DNA of 64,000 nucleotides, taken from assembly GCF_001014615.2 (NCBI RefSeq), contig NZ_LBCQ02000003.1, forward strand, positions 1 through 64,000. Reading direction: 5' to 3'. A program made the position numbers and the translations under genes. The DNA is from Aquamicrobium sp. LC103. GTDB lineage: Bacteria; Pseudomonadota; Alphaproteobacteria; Rhizobiales; Rhizobiaceae. A model generated the notes under the pieces. The model saw only the letters and a list, made by a program, of their open reading frames with translations, was not told the DNA's origin and searched no databases. This document shows positions 25,122 through 33,583 of the stretch, one piece after another; the first letter of the stretch is position 1, and the number at the start of each line of letters is the position of its first letter.

Positions 25122-26519
25122 CTAAGCAGCTTCGTCCCAAACGGGCTCGACGGTTGAAAGACCTTTCCGCTCCCGCACCATCCGATAGCCTCGTTCGGTC
25201 TGCTGGTAGTGGATTTCCTCGGTCTCCAGCATCCGATTCATGGCGGCGATGTCGATGCCCCAGTTGAACGTCTCCAGCGGGGTCGTGTCGCCTGTCGCCG
25301 ATGCGCCGGGGTTCCGATCACGGAAGGTCTTCTTCTCCAGCTTCTCGGCCAGGAGAAGTTTGCCCCGGATCGTCTCGAAGCTGTAGCGCCGCCCTTCGGC
25401 CGCCAGCGCCTTCAGGCCACGGTTGAGCGATTCGACATAGGCCGTGGTGAACGGGTGCTCGAAGTAGGCGAAGACGTGCGGCAGCCATCGCTGCTGGATG
25501 TTGGCGACGTTGTTGAAGTGATCGGCGATGTCCGGGTCGAGCGCCCGCTTCCAGCGCTTGTAATAGGCCTCCGCCTCGGCCGGGGTGCTGCACTCCAGAT
25601 ACATGTCGTAGAAGCGTTCCTTGGCCCAATACGCCTTGCCCAGGATGGGGAAGCGCTGCTCCCACCTCATGATGGACCGCCGCCACTCGTCCTTCAGATC
25701 GTGCGAGCGGCAATAGAACAGCTTCTGGCTCATGCGCAGCCGGGTGGCGGTGCGCTTGTCCTCATCCTTCAGGGCTGAGACCATGCCGCGCCTGATCCGG
25801 TCGAGGGCATCGTTGGCCTTGCGGACGACATGGAAGTGATCGGTGACGATGGCGCGGCCGGGCAGCAGATCCTTGATCATCGTCCGGTAGGGGTCGTACT
25901 GGTCTATGCAGACGACCTCGACCTTCTCGGCTTCGGGAAGGTCGCGGATGAACGCCTCTAGGCTCTTGTCGCGGTCGGGCAGCATGTTCAGGACCGTTCG
26001 CTCTTCGATGTTCCCGACGACGGCGCGAAAGACCCTGCCGAGGTACTTCTCATCGATCCCGAGCACGCGCGGCGTGGGGCGCTCCAGACGGTCGATGTGC
26101 CTGTCAATGTAGGCGTTGGTGATCCGGCGCGCCGATGAGGCGCTGACGTAGACGTGTCGGCCTGCTGCCGAGCTGGTATCGCCGACCAAGACGGTCTGCT
26201 TGGCGATGTAGTCCGCGAGCCGCCGGGTCATGTGCCTCTTTGGCTGGATGAAGGTGAAGTGCTCCCGGATGCCACGCGTCCCGCACTCGTAGCACTGCGC
26301 CCGGCGCACCCTGAGCTTGATCAGGACAGGCAGACCGCCGTGGTGGGTATCGTTGATCATGCGACGGCCTGCGTCGCCCCATTTGCCGAGACGCTGGATG
26401 GTGCAGCAATGGAACACGGGTTCGACCGTCTCTGCCTCAACCTCAATCGTCTCTTCACCGTAGACGACGTTAGTCGTTCGAAGGTTTGGTAGGCCCAGAA
26501 AGTCCGGTGTCCCGCTCAC
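25122..26519 (-). mobile_element. ISL3-family transposase
   Basis: 465 residues. The N-terminal zinc-binding region has HCC and CYECG motifs (about 38-80). The DDE-type core follows: VLGIDEKYLG (first D), VCIDQYDPYR (second D) and AYVESLNRGLK (last E), with the family's DHFHVVRKANDALD block. The frame is intact, so it may be active. I could not find terminal inverted repeats or a target duplication around 25,080 and 26,720-26,800, so element borders are undefined. It overlaps an upstream ribbon-helix-helix gene by 50 bases, which is unusual for ISL3. Confidence 0.9.
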
Positions 26520-26706
26520 GCCGCTCTAGCTCCGCATCTATCGCCTCTCGAATGAAGGCGGCCATGCGGTTCGGTCCAACGAGAGCTTCAATGCGCTGGC
26601 GAACCTCTTCGGTCAGCCGAACGCCCGTCATCTTCGTCTCGGAATCTCTGTTCAGTGGTGGTCGCCCCATTCGCGGAGCATTATCCGTTATCGGTAACTG
26701 AGTCAA
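26470..26706 (-). CDS. Ribbon-helix-helix regulator ahead of the ISL3 transposase
   Basis: About 78 residues from TTG 26706, preceded by AGGAGG at 5 bases. An in-frame ATG at 26670 is the alternative. The sequence MTGVRLTEEVRQRIEALV plus RMAAFIREAIDAELERRE is a standard ribbon-helix-helix domain. It overlaps the transposase start, so the two are probably coexpressed. A perfect 20-bp palindrome lies 17 bases upstream of its start. Autorepression and control of transposition are inferred. Confidence 0.75.
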   Translation of the reverse strand: MTQLPITDNAPRMGRPPLNRDSETKMTGVRLTEEVRQRIEALVGPNRMAAFIREAIDAELERRERDTGLSGPTKPSND

Positions 26707-26722
26707 AAAGGCCTCCTGCAAA

Positions 26723-26787
26723 AATAACCGTTAACGGTTATTGACAGCATAAGCGTTAACGGTTACATCTATAACCGTAGACGGATA
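26723..26787. promoter_or_regulatory. Palindromic operators and divergent promoter region
   Basis: A perfect 20-bp palindrome AATAACCGTT/AACGGTTATT is at 26723-26742. A near-copy with one mismatch pair is at 26750-26765, and a weaker third copy is at 26772-26787. On the plus strand TTGACA (26741-26746), 17 bases, TACATC (26764-26769) forms a good promoter for the genes from 26801. The operators overlap it. The ribbon-helix-helix protein encoded on the other side is the obvious candidate binder. Confidence 0.7.
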
Positions 26788-26800
26788 CGGAGGCAAGGAC

Positions 26801-27133
26801 ATGACACGTAAGCATCCGACGAAGCCCGGTCTCTATTGGGCAACTTTTGATGACGGGGACGGCAACGTAGAAGTGGCTGTCGTGCGCGTGGAATACTATA
26901 GCGGGCTGTCCTCCTTCGAAGACGGTGCGGTATGCCACTTTGCCGACGCGCGAGATGGCGATCGTCAGTTCGAGGTGAAGAACTTTGAACCGCAGGTCGT
27001 GCAGCCTTGGCACACTATCTACCTTGGCATCCGTACTGGCTCGCGGCACGAGGAGGTTCTCGTCACTTGGCATGGACCCGTGAAGCCCCCCGCTTCGGCG
27101 CTGAAGCAAATGCCAGAGACTGGGGTGGGATGA
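26801..27133 (+). CDS. Hypothetical protein (110 aa)
   Basis: ATG at 26801 after GGAGG. It has a short beta-rich N-terminus (KPGLYWATFDDGDGNVEVAVV) suggestive of a small barrel or SH3-like fold. No family is assigned. It is the first gene under the TTGACA promoter and overlaps the next gene by 4 bases (ATGA). Confidence 0.55.
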   Translation: MTRKHPTKPGLYWATFDDGDGNVEVAVVRVEYYSGLSSFEDGAVCHFADARDGDRQFEVKNFEPQVVQPWHTIYLGIRTGSRHEEVLVTWHGPVKPPASALKQMPETGVG

Positions 27134-27348
27134 TGAAGGAGATGTCAGGCACCCGCCGCCTCAGAGTTCGTGAGTATCGCAGCCGTCGCACCTGGGAAGG
27201 ATACCAGGTGCTTCAGGAGAAGCGCTGGTGGGGATGGAAGAGCATTGCCCGCGCCGAGATACCAAGCCACGCCCTAATCTCTCTTGGTGCTCTTGGGTAT
27301 TCTGGCTGGGTTTCCCCTTTCGCGGAGCACATCAAGAGCCGATACTAA
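27130..27348 (+). CDS. Small basic hypothetical protein (72 aa)
   Basis: ATG at 27130, coupled to the preceding stop. Rich in Arg and Trp (EYRSRRTWEGYQVLQEKRWWGWKS). Unknown function; possibly nucleic-acid binding by composition only. Confidence 0.5.
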   Translation: MMKEMSGTRRLRVREYRSRRTWEGYQVLQEKRWWGWKSIARAEIPSHALISLGALGYSGWVSPFAEHIKSRY

Positions 27349-27428
27349 GTCGCCCTCCCTCCACGCTGCGATATTGAGGTCTCCGCGCTCCGGGAGGGCT
27401 TCCGGCAGCGCCCCACGATCAACCGTTC

Positions 27429-27743
27429 GTGACGATCCGCGCAGTCTACCCTTCAACCGTTCCTGACGAAAACCCCGAAGTCGACCGGGGCACCATCGAC
27501 GAGCAGATCCATGACGCAAAGCGGGGCGTTGCCATACTCGCCACATGCATTGTTCAGACGCTTCAGGAAGGCGACCCAACCTTTCAGGCCCGTTTCCTTA
27601 AGCGACTAGAAGACGCCTACAGCGCAACTCGCGAGGACACCGACAGCCCTGCGCTCGATCGCCTCGAACTCATCAAGTGGGTAAAGCAGATGCTCACTGG
27701 CTGGAGCGACATTAGCGGGCAAGGGAAGCCATTCCTCAGTTGA
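27429..27743 (+). CDS. Hypothetical helical protein (104 aa)
   Basis: GTG start at 27429 with no clear ribosome site. The sequence is regular and coding-like, helical with an acidic middle (EQIHDAKRGVAILATCIVQTL; LELIKWVKQMLTGW). The expected start could be further in. No family is recognised. Confidence 0.5.
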   Translation: MTIRAVYPSTVPDENPEVDRGTIDEQIHDAKRGVAILATCIVQTLQEGDPTFQARFLKRLEDAYSATREDTDSPALDRLELIKWVKQMLTGWSDISGQGKPFLS

Positions 27744-27919
27744 CGGGCCTTCTCGTCCATCCGCCGGTCTGATCTGGCTGCTCGATTCACAATCCGGCGA
27801 TAACCCGGTGAAGGCGAAGACGCACCTCGGTTTATGGTCGAGAGGTAGTAAGCACCAAGTTTTCGGATCCTTTCCTGAAGCCGGAGCACGTGGTCGGGCA
27901 CTAGATTCTCACCTCGCCA

Positions 27920-29380
27920 CTAGGCGAAGAGGTCTACGATCTTTAGATTTGGGTTACCGCCCGTTGGTAGGCCGTGGAGACCAGCGGCAAAATTCCGCTG
28001 CTTCACCCGAAGCAAGACCGGTTGCATGTACCGCGCGGCAGATGCAGAGCCATTTAGAGCGTAAAAGCCGGCCGCGCCCGAGCCGATCATATCGGCGTCG
28101 ACGTCGAAGTCACGCATCGGTTGTGTCGGGTGATCGAGGTACACACCATCTTGGCCAATGCCGTAGCCAACTGCGCCCTTGATCGTGATGACATTGCTGG
28201 ACAGCCTTTCAACGTGACCGGTTCCGAATGCGTCATCGAACTCCTGAATGCGGATGAGATTCCTTCTTGGGTTTCCACCAAGGAGGCCATCAACAAGTAC
28301 ATTGCTGGACGTGGTTATAATCACACTGCAATCGCTGCCGAACCCCGTCGGATTCGCTGCACGTGTGGAGGAAAGTCCAGTGAACGTGCCATTCTGAATC
28401 TGTTGAAGTAGGAACCCTTCATCATTGAAGCCCGGCAGTTCCGTCGGATTCTCGGGCTCATACTGGCAATCGATCACGTTGATGGCCGAAGCATTTACGT
28501 CCGTAAATCGCTGGCCGGCAGCGCCATTGAAGAATTTGAGACCAGACTGACCCGATCGTTCGATCGTGCCACCAGTGATCGTGAGTGATCGGGAGTGTTG
28601 CTCGGCGCCCCGTGCCCCTCCGAAACGGACCCCGTGCTCACCGGCATCCCTAACCTTGAAATCAGTTAGCGTGTAGTCCTGAACGGCACCGTGTAAGAGG
28701 CCGTTGTGACCAGGATCTTGCGTAGCGTTGAGCGAACGGGTTTTGGAGCGAAATCCAATATTGCGGACATCTGTCAGATTTCGAAGCGTGAAGCCATTGA
28801 CATAGCTCTCCACTTCCACGCCATCGAATCTGTTTCCGATGCCGGGCATTGCGTCGGCACCGCCATACGCAAAGAATGCGAAATCGATGTTCTTCGCGCG
28901 AGCACGCCTGACGCGATTGCTGTCGTAATAAAACCGCACCGCATAATCGAGTAGAGGCGCCGAACCCGAGTTGCCGATCTGCTGCTCAGCATGGACATAG
29001 AGATCAGAGACGTCGCAATTGCCCAAGAAATCGACAAGCCGCCGAAATGCCGAACCTGCAAGAATTTCAATTTCCAGCCCCTCGACAGAGCACCCTGAAC
29101 TGAACACAAAAAGGTTGCTCGCCCCTCCTCCGTAGTCACCGTTCCATTGGAAGCGGCCGCCATCAATGCAAAATCTCGTCCCTGCCGGCCAAATGTATTG
29201 GGTGGTACCGGAGATCTTGTAGATATCACCCTTGTGACCAACCACGGTCTTTCCAGGGTTCGCAATCAGGTAAGCGCGTAGTTCCACCATGGCAGCGTTG
29301 TTTTGGACATCTGAACCTGGCGCCCCGGTGGGAATGAGCCAATCCCTCAGGTCGACATAGTGTTCGCTTAGCGCCACCAT
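27920..29380 (-). CDS. Beta-helix tailspike-like protein
   Basis: 486 residues with the repeated short-strand pattern of right-handed parallel beta-helices from about 50 to 420 (many T, V, N and G turns such as LTITGGTIERSGQSGLKF). The opening DLRDWLIPTGAPGSDVQNNAAMVELRAYL resembles the head-binding/pre-helix part of tailspikes. Such proteins bind or cleave surface polysaccharides. No catalytic residues can be assigned. It is 23 kb from the tail genes, so it may be a swapped host-range cassette or a lysogenic conversion gene. Confidence 0.7.
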   Translation of the reverse strand: MVALSEHYVDLRDWLIPTGAPGSDVQNNAAMVELRAYLIANPGKTVVGHKGDIYKISGTTQYIWPAGTRFCIDGGRFQWNGDYGGGASNLFVFSSGCSVEGLEIEILAGSAFRRLVDFLGNCDVSDLYVHAEQQIGNSGSAPLLDYAVRFYYDSNRVRRARAKNIDFAFFAYGGADAMPGIGNRFDGVEVESYVNGFTLRNLTDVRNIGFRSKTRSLNATQDPGHNGLLHGAVQDYTLTDFKVRDAGEHGVRFGGARGAEQHSRSLTITGGTIERSGQSGLKFFNGAAGQRFTDVNASAINVIDCQYEPENPTELPGFNDEGFLLQQIQNGTFTGLSSTRAANPTGFGSDCSVIITTSSNVLVDGLLGGNPRRNLIRIQEFDDAFGTGHVERLSSNVITIKGAVGYGIGQDGVYLDHPTQPMRDFDVDADMIGSGAAGFYALNGSASAARYMQPVLLRVKQRNFAAGLHGLPTGGNPNLKIVDLFA

Positions 29381-29648
29381 TTAGCTCTCCTTAATGACGT
29401 CAGGTCAGCAGGTGTGACCAAACTCAATCCGCATATTAATCACTATAATTTGAAACTATTACCCTCGAAGTTCGAACTCTTGCCACCGCTAGCGGTAATG
29501 CGACCGTCACATTACACAAAGGAACTATCTTCATTAGCAAAGGTTAATCTGCCTCTGTGCTGAGAGGCGGGGAGCTTATTGGCCGCCGGGAGTTTCTATT
29601 CCCTTCCTCTCGGCGGCATTTCCTTGGCGCGACCCTATGGAGGCACCA
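29381..29648. other. AT-rich divergent intergenic region with leader hairpin
   Basis: About 270 bases between the tailspike start and the gene at 29649. The left half is AT-rich and should hold the tailspike promoter. An 11-bp stem with one G-T pair (29582-29592 with 29607-29617) lies just ahead of the plus-strand gene and could be a leader hairpin. It has no T-run. Nothing else is recognised. Confidence 0.4.
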
Positions 29649-29855
29649 ATGCCTGACGAACCGCAATTCCTCTCGGGTGTGAACTTGGACGTCCTCAAGG
29701 CCGAAGATGGCGAACTTGTCTGTCTGCTCGGATTGATCAGCGAAGGCGGTCGCGTGGATTACCTCATGTCACGTCAGGGAGCGCAGACCATCATGGAGGC
29801 CCTGACCCAATACATGGAAATGTGCGAAGGTGACGCCATCGGAGACCCGACATAG
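29649..29855 (+). CDS. Small acidic hypothetical protein (68 aa)
   Basis: ATG at 29649 preceded by GGAGG (an upstream ATG at 29637 lacks this). The sequence MPDEPQFLSGVNLDVLKAEDGEL...QTIMEALTQYMEMC is compact and acidic. Unknown function. Confidence 0.55.
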   Translation: MPDEPQFLSGVNLDVLKAEDGELVCLLGLISEGGRVDYLMSRQGAQTIMEALTQYMEMCEGDAIGDPT

Positions 29856-29947
29856 TCCGGACACTAAACGAGAAAGCCACTGAGGCTTTTCCGTCTAGCC
29901 CGATCGATCACGAGGTGGCCTAGCCCGACCCTCTCCCTAGAGCGTGA

Positions 29948-30874
29948 TCACCGCGAAGCCTTATACAGCTTGGTTGCGATCTCAAACATCTCCTCCGGAG
30001 CATAGTCCGGAGTGAAGGCGGAGGGCTCACCAACCAGCTCCTGGATCTTGCCGCCGTCAGGCAGGCCCTCGACAACCTCCAACTCCCCCGGAGGATCGTC
30101 CGGGAGAGCCACTTCTCCGTTGCCCCAGATTCCGGATATCTCTCGATAGTCGTCAGGGCTGAAAGTGTAGAGACGGCGGTGCGAACCTTCCTCGAGGTAC
30201 TTCTGGCTTTCGGGGATGTTTGCCAGGGGGATGTTAGGCGTCGGGAGCATTTTCTCGATCTCAACGCCTGTAATCTTCTTCAACGCGAGAGCATAAGAGT
30301 GAGCATGCACAGATCCTCGTACCAGCAGGTAACCGCAGACTTCCCGGCCAGTGGGATCAGTTAACGTCTCGTAGACCCGTAACTTATGCAAACGGGCCCC
30401 GCATTCGAGATGGAAATTATGGAGGAGGTCGAAGATGACGTTGCCGGTCGTCGTCACGAAATCTTTGTTCCAGCTCAGTCCGTTCGAATCGATCGGCACG
30501 GCACCGCCGCCATGAGATAGGAAACCGGCAGCGAGCCTGGCATCCTTCATCATGTCAAAGGGAGCATCGGTGATGTCGGTCGGTCCGACCATATCCCCGT
30601 CGGGCTCGTCAGGGCCATTGGCAAGCATAGCAACTCCGTTGCTAACCAGCTCAACATGGCCAAGCTCTTCGGCCGTGATCGCCGCTACCAAACTGTAGAA
30701 CGGTCTCAGCTTGCTCTTCGACCGGAAATTGAAACTTTGAAAGAGATAGTTCCCAAGTGTTGACATCTCTCCGTACTTTCCACCCAGCAACTCCTGAAGC
30801 GCGGCGGCGGCGTTGACATCTTGCCTAGCGGGGGATGGTAATTCGATCTGAAGTTTGTCGACGCGCAAAAACAT
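29948..30874 (-). CDS. Manganese catalase
   Basis: 308 residues from ATG 30874 with GGGAG at 7 bases. Dinuclear-manganese catalase: dismutates hydrogen peroxide to water and oxygen. The four-helix bundle ligands are present: Glu36 in KYGEMSTLGNYLFQS, Glu70 and His73 in AEELGHVE, a later Glu in FHLECGARLHKLR, and the His in RGSVHAHSYAL. The C-terminus is a short acidic tail. It is unrelated to phage growth and sits in the accessory block beside a tRNA, so it is probably a lysogenic-conversion cargo gene giving peroxide tolerance (inference). Confidence 0.93.
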   Translation of the reverse strand: MFLRVDKLQIELPSPARQDVNAAAALQELLGGKYGEMSTLGNYLFQSFNFRSKSKLRPFYSLVAAITAEELGHVELVSNGVAMLANGPDEPDGDMVGPTDITDAPFDMMKDARLAAGFLSHGGGAVPIDSNGLSWNKDFVTTTGNVIFDLLHNFHLECGARLHKLRVYETLTDPTGREVCGYLLVRGSVHAHSYALALKKITGVEIEKMLPTPNIPLANIPESQKYLEEGSHRRLYTFSPDDYREISGIWGNGEVALPDDPPGELEVVEGLPDGGKIQELVGEPSAFTPDYAPEEMFEIATKLYKASR

Positions 30875-31061
30875 AGCCAGTCTCCCTTCGAGAAACTGAC
30901 CGAACAGCACGCACCATCGAATGTTCCGCCTACCATCAGCAAAATGTTTTGGCTGGACCGGGAAAATAGTCGGAGGGGATTTAGGCCGCCCAATGACGCC
31001 AGTCCAGAACGGCTGGGAACATCCCCAAGCCTTCACGGCGCCGAGCACCGCCGGACTGATC

Positions 31062-31138
31062 TGGTTGCGGTGGCGGGATTTGAACCCGCGATCTCCACGT
31101 TATGAGCGTGGCGAGATAGACCCCTTCTCCACACCGGC
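31062..31138 (-). tRNA. tRNA with anticodon CAT (Met or Ile2), phage-borne
   Basis: Minus strand. The D-stem GAGA/TCTC, anticodon stem CCACG/CGTGG with loop CTCATAA, five-base variable loop, T-stem GCGGG/CCCGC with loop TTCAAAT, and encoded CCA are all seen. The acceptor stem has only five of seven pairs; positions 1-72 and 2-71 mismatch. It could be a real elongator tRNA-Met, a lysidine-type tRNA-Ile2, or a decaying copy. It lies at the 3' end of the leftward early operon. Confidence 0.65.
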
Positions 31139-31144
31139 AAAATT

Positions 31145-31708
31145 CTAAGCCGCCTCCTCACCGCAGAATGCGACCGGCTTGGCGTCGTCTGCCATCCACG
31201 ATGTGACTGTCGCCATCTTGCCCAAATCAATACGCTGATTTGGCATCATTGGCATCACCCTCGACCAGTTAGGGCCTTGTAACGATTGAGCGTTTTTGAG
31301 AATTGCAGCCGCAACCGCTTTGAACGCATCGGCTACACGTCTATCTGCCGTACTACGGGAAATTCCGTTTTTCTTGCAGAAATCGCGAAACGAGCCTACC
31401 CGCTTCGGCGTTGCCTGGCATGCAGCCCACTTGCCTACGAGCATCCTGCTCTCGTCATTCGCGACGTGGCGGAGGAGCCAACCGTACATCACCTCTTCGG
31501 CTCTGGATATGGTTTTGCTCGACGGCCGATAGGGCACGTAGTTCCCGTTGATGCCGTAGCCGGGATGATGGCCTCCAACGTTTTCCGTCAGATAGGCCGG
31601 CCACAGAGACCGCTCACGTGAAGGCTTCAGGCGCCCGACATCCATGTGCGCGATGGTGTCGGCCGCCTCGATGAAGCGCGCCTTCACAATGGTGATCAGG
31701 TCAGCCAT
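31145..31708 (-). CDS. DUF6362-like phage protein with HTH
   Basis: 187 residues from ATG 31708, with GAGG at 5 bases. The longer start at 31765 would overlap the upstream gene. The opening VKARFIEAADTIAHMDVGRLKPS and the later FRDFCKKNGISRSTADRRVADAF (HTH, about residues 125-150) match a conserved family at the end of rhizobial phage replication operons. It may be a late regulator; this is inference from position. Confidence 0.65.
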   Translation of the reverse strand: MADLITIVKARFIEAADTIAHMDVGRLKPSRERSLWPAYLTENVGGHHPGYGINGNYVPYRPSSKTISRAEEVMYGWLLRHVANDESRMLVGKWAACQATPKRVGSFRDFCKKNGISRSTADRRVADAFKAVAAAILKNAQSLQGPNWSRVMPMMPNQRIDLGKMATVTSWMADDAKPVAFCGEEAA

Positions 31709-31733
31709 TGCGGCCTCGTATTCGTAGTCGATT

Positions 31734-32156
31734 TCAGACGGCAAGACGCTGCTCCGGTTCGTCAAGGATGGCTTCGAGGCGTTCGTAGATCAGAGCGCGC
31801 AAGGTTGCGCGCACGGGCCAGGGACGGCGGTGGACGGCTTTGCCGCGCATGACGCCAAGAGGGATCTGGTCAAAGGCGTCGAGCAGTTCTGATGCGCGCT
31901 CGGCCCAATCAGGCCGCTGGATGACGATGTCGGATACCGCACCGATAGTTTCGCTCCAGAGCTCGTCTCGATTATTCTTAGTCTGGCGAATACAGCGCAG
32001 AACGAACAGCAGATGGCCATCACCGTATTGGTTCCGTATTTCGTGCATGGTGCCGCGGGCATGGCTTTGCGCCGCCGCACGCCGGCGATAGATCGGCACC
32101 AACTTGATGCCGAGACCGTCGAGAAGCGCATCGAGTTGGCCCTTTGGCTTGGTCAT
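31734..32156 (-). CDS. Conserved phage hypothetical protein (140 aa)
   Basis: Basic N-terminus followed by a helical core (HLLFVLRCIRQTKNN, ELLDAFDQIPLGVMRGK). It starts by overlapping the mini-NrdR gene by 4 bases. No motif points to a function. Confidence 0.6.
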   Translation of the reverse strand: MTKPKGQLDALLDGLGIKLVPIYRRRAAAQSHARGTMHEIRNQYGDGHLLFVLRCIRQTKNNRDELWSETIGAVSDIVIQRPDWAERASELLDAFDQIPLGVMRGKAVHRRPWPVRATLRALIYERLEAILDEPEQRLAV

Positions 32157-32341
32157 GCCACCTCCCGCACGCGCTTCCTGCGCTGTCTGATCTCGCCCAC
32201 GACCTTTTCAATCGTGGTGACGCGATAACCGCAGCGCGTGCATTCCTTGCGCCGACGGATACCGCCATGGCACGGCCGGCTGTCTACGGTGATCAGCTTG
32301 CCCTTGCCGCAAGCGATACAGTGTAGACTGAGAGGTTTCAT
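32153..32341 (-). CDS. NrdR-like zinc ribbon without ATP-cone
   Basis: 62 residues. The arrangement C-x2-C (CIACGKGKL), VDSRP, a basic RRRKEC-x2-C (about 30-37), then RVTTIE matches the N-terminal zinc ribbon of NrdR, the repressor of ribonucleotide reductase genes. Full NrdR is about 150 residues and has an ATP-cone after this ribbon. Here the protein ends after a short basic tail, and the gene overlaps both neighbours, so the short form is not a frameshift. It could compete with host NrdR at its boxes. Confidence 0.75.
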   Translation of the reverse strand: MKPLSLHCIACGKGKLITVDSRPCHGGIRRRKECTRCGYRVTTIEKVVGEIRQRRKRVREVA

Positions 32342-32613
32342 AGTGGGTCTCGCTCCCGATCGGTACCGTACCGGAGGAACCGGACAGCTCTATCAAGGTG
32401 CTTCTGCGTGACCTCGTTTTCCGTCTTGAGATTTTGGATCATCCGCCAAGCTGCACACGCTCCTTCACTATCGCTCGTAAAGCAGTCGCCGCCATTTTGG
32501 CATTCGCCCCGCTCACTGCACTCCCACGGTGCTCCGCTCTGACAAGCGACCATCGCCGCCGCCCATTCTTCGGAGTCATCCGATGCCAGCCAGGATTTGT
32601 GAGGACGTCTCAC
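32338..32613 (-). CDS. Small Cys-rich hypothetical protein (91 aa)
   Basis: Four Cys in 25 residues (CQSGAPWECSERGECQNGGDC) suggest a metal or disulphide knot, followed by a charged helix. It is in the tightly overlapped operon. Unknown function. Confidence 0.55.
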   Translation of the reverse strand: MRRPHKSWLASDDSEEWAAAMVACQSGAPWECSERGECQNGGDCFTSDSEGACAAWRMIQNLKTENEVTQKHLDRAVRFLRYGTDRERDPL

Positions 32614-32990
32614 GCCCGCCTCCTCTTTACCTCAACCGGCACCTGCTTCCCACTCCGCGTGAACACCGTGGACATGGCGCCGAACTTCGCGCGCTCCTCG
32701 GCGACTTCCTGCTCCCGCCGAGCGAGGAACGCCTGTACCTCGTCGGCCAGCGCATCATTCACCGGCGCCTCGATTTGCTCAGCCCGAATTTCCGGGTTCA
32801 GGATGCGCTTGACGCACTCCTTCGCAGCCTCGATCGCCTGGCCAGCAGTGTCGCACTCGACGGGCTTGCCGTCCTTGCGGACGAACCGCCAGTTTTCTCC
32901 AGCGAAGAGCTTAAAGGCTGGGCGATAGCGCCCACTGATGTTCAGCGCACTATAGTCGGGCAAGAATGACTTCGGATCAGTCATCGACAT
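32610..32990 (-). CDS. Hypothetical protein (126 aa)
   Basis: ATG at 32990 with GGAGGG at 6 bases; the ATG at 33014 is less good. It starts MSMTDPKSFLPDYSALNISG. A long charged helix at about 65-110 is followed by a basic C-terminal VPVEVKRRR. Overlaps the HNH gene by 10 bases. Unknown. Confidence 0.55.
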   Translation of the reverse strand: MSMTDPKSFLPDYSALNISGRYRPAFKLFAGENWRFVRKDGKPVECDTAGQAIEAAKECVKRILNPEIRAEQIEAPVNDALADEVQAFLARREQEVAEERAKFGAMSTVFTRSGKQVPVEVKRRRA

Positions 32991-33583
32991 GCCGAACCCT
33001 CCAGCCACGCCCAAGACTTACCGTTGACAATCCCGCAGACGGTCGAAACCGACAATCCAAACTCGTCAGCTATGGCCGTTCGAGTCCGGGTCCGCGCCAA
33101 CTCGCGTATCCTGCGAACATCATTGGTGGAGAGCTTTGATAACCCGTGGCGAGCGCCTCGGTTTGAGGTTCCGTGTCTGATGCGATCAGCTTGGTTCTCC
33201 GAAGGGGTTGCCCAACGAAGATGATGGCGGTTGATGCATCCCCGATGCCCCTTTCCGCAACCGTGTGCTGCTTCATGCCTGTCTGACGGTGCCGGTCCAT
33301 GCTCTTCACTGCAAAGAATGCGGGAGACGCGCGTCATCCGGCCTTCCAGCCATACTAAGGCGTAGCCGCTATCAGATGTCGAGAAAGGCCACAGGAGACA
33401 TTCGTCACGATCCCATCGTCGAGCTACCTCCTCGATAAACAGAAGTGGCGCGCCATGGTTGGTTCCCGGTCCGTCTGTCTTCCGTCCAGCTTTGAGCGCT
33501 TGCTGGTAGTGGGCATTGCAAAGGTTTCGGCACTTTACAGGGCGCGTACATCCAGCTTCACAGCATGTCATAGCTTTGGTCAT
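32981..33583 (-). CDS. HNH endonuclease, homing-type, with C-terminal HTH
   Basis: 200 residues. The HNH core is SDRHEAAHGCGKGHRGCINRHHLRWATPSENQADR (about 98-132, given in part by its key His and Asn residues). A C-terminal HTH (TAIADEFGLSVSTVCGIVNGK, about 168-188) would give DNA specificity. The N-terminal Cys pairs resemble an extra zinc finger. It is immediately after dnaB with a 1-base overlap, a common insertion place for free-standing homing nucleases. Confidence 0.82.
   Translation of the reverse strand: MTKAMTCCEAGCTRPVKCRNLCNAHYQQALKAGRKTDGPGTNHGAPLLFIEEVARRWDRDECLLWPFSTSDSGYALVWLEGRMTRVSRILCSEEHGPAPSDRHEAAHGCGKGHRGCINRHHLRWATPSENQADRIRHGTSNRGARHGLSKLSTNDVRRIRELARTRTRTAIADEFGLSVSTVCGIVNGKSWAWLEGSACR

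Noticed and set aside
25080-26800. Terminal inverted repeats of an ISL3 element
   Set aside because: I compared the ends by eye and found no matching inverted sequence or 8-base target duplication.
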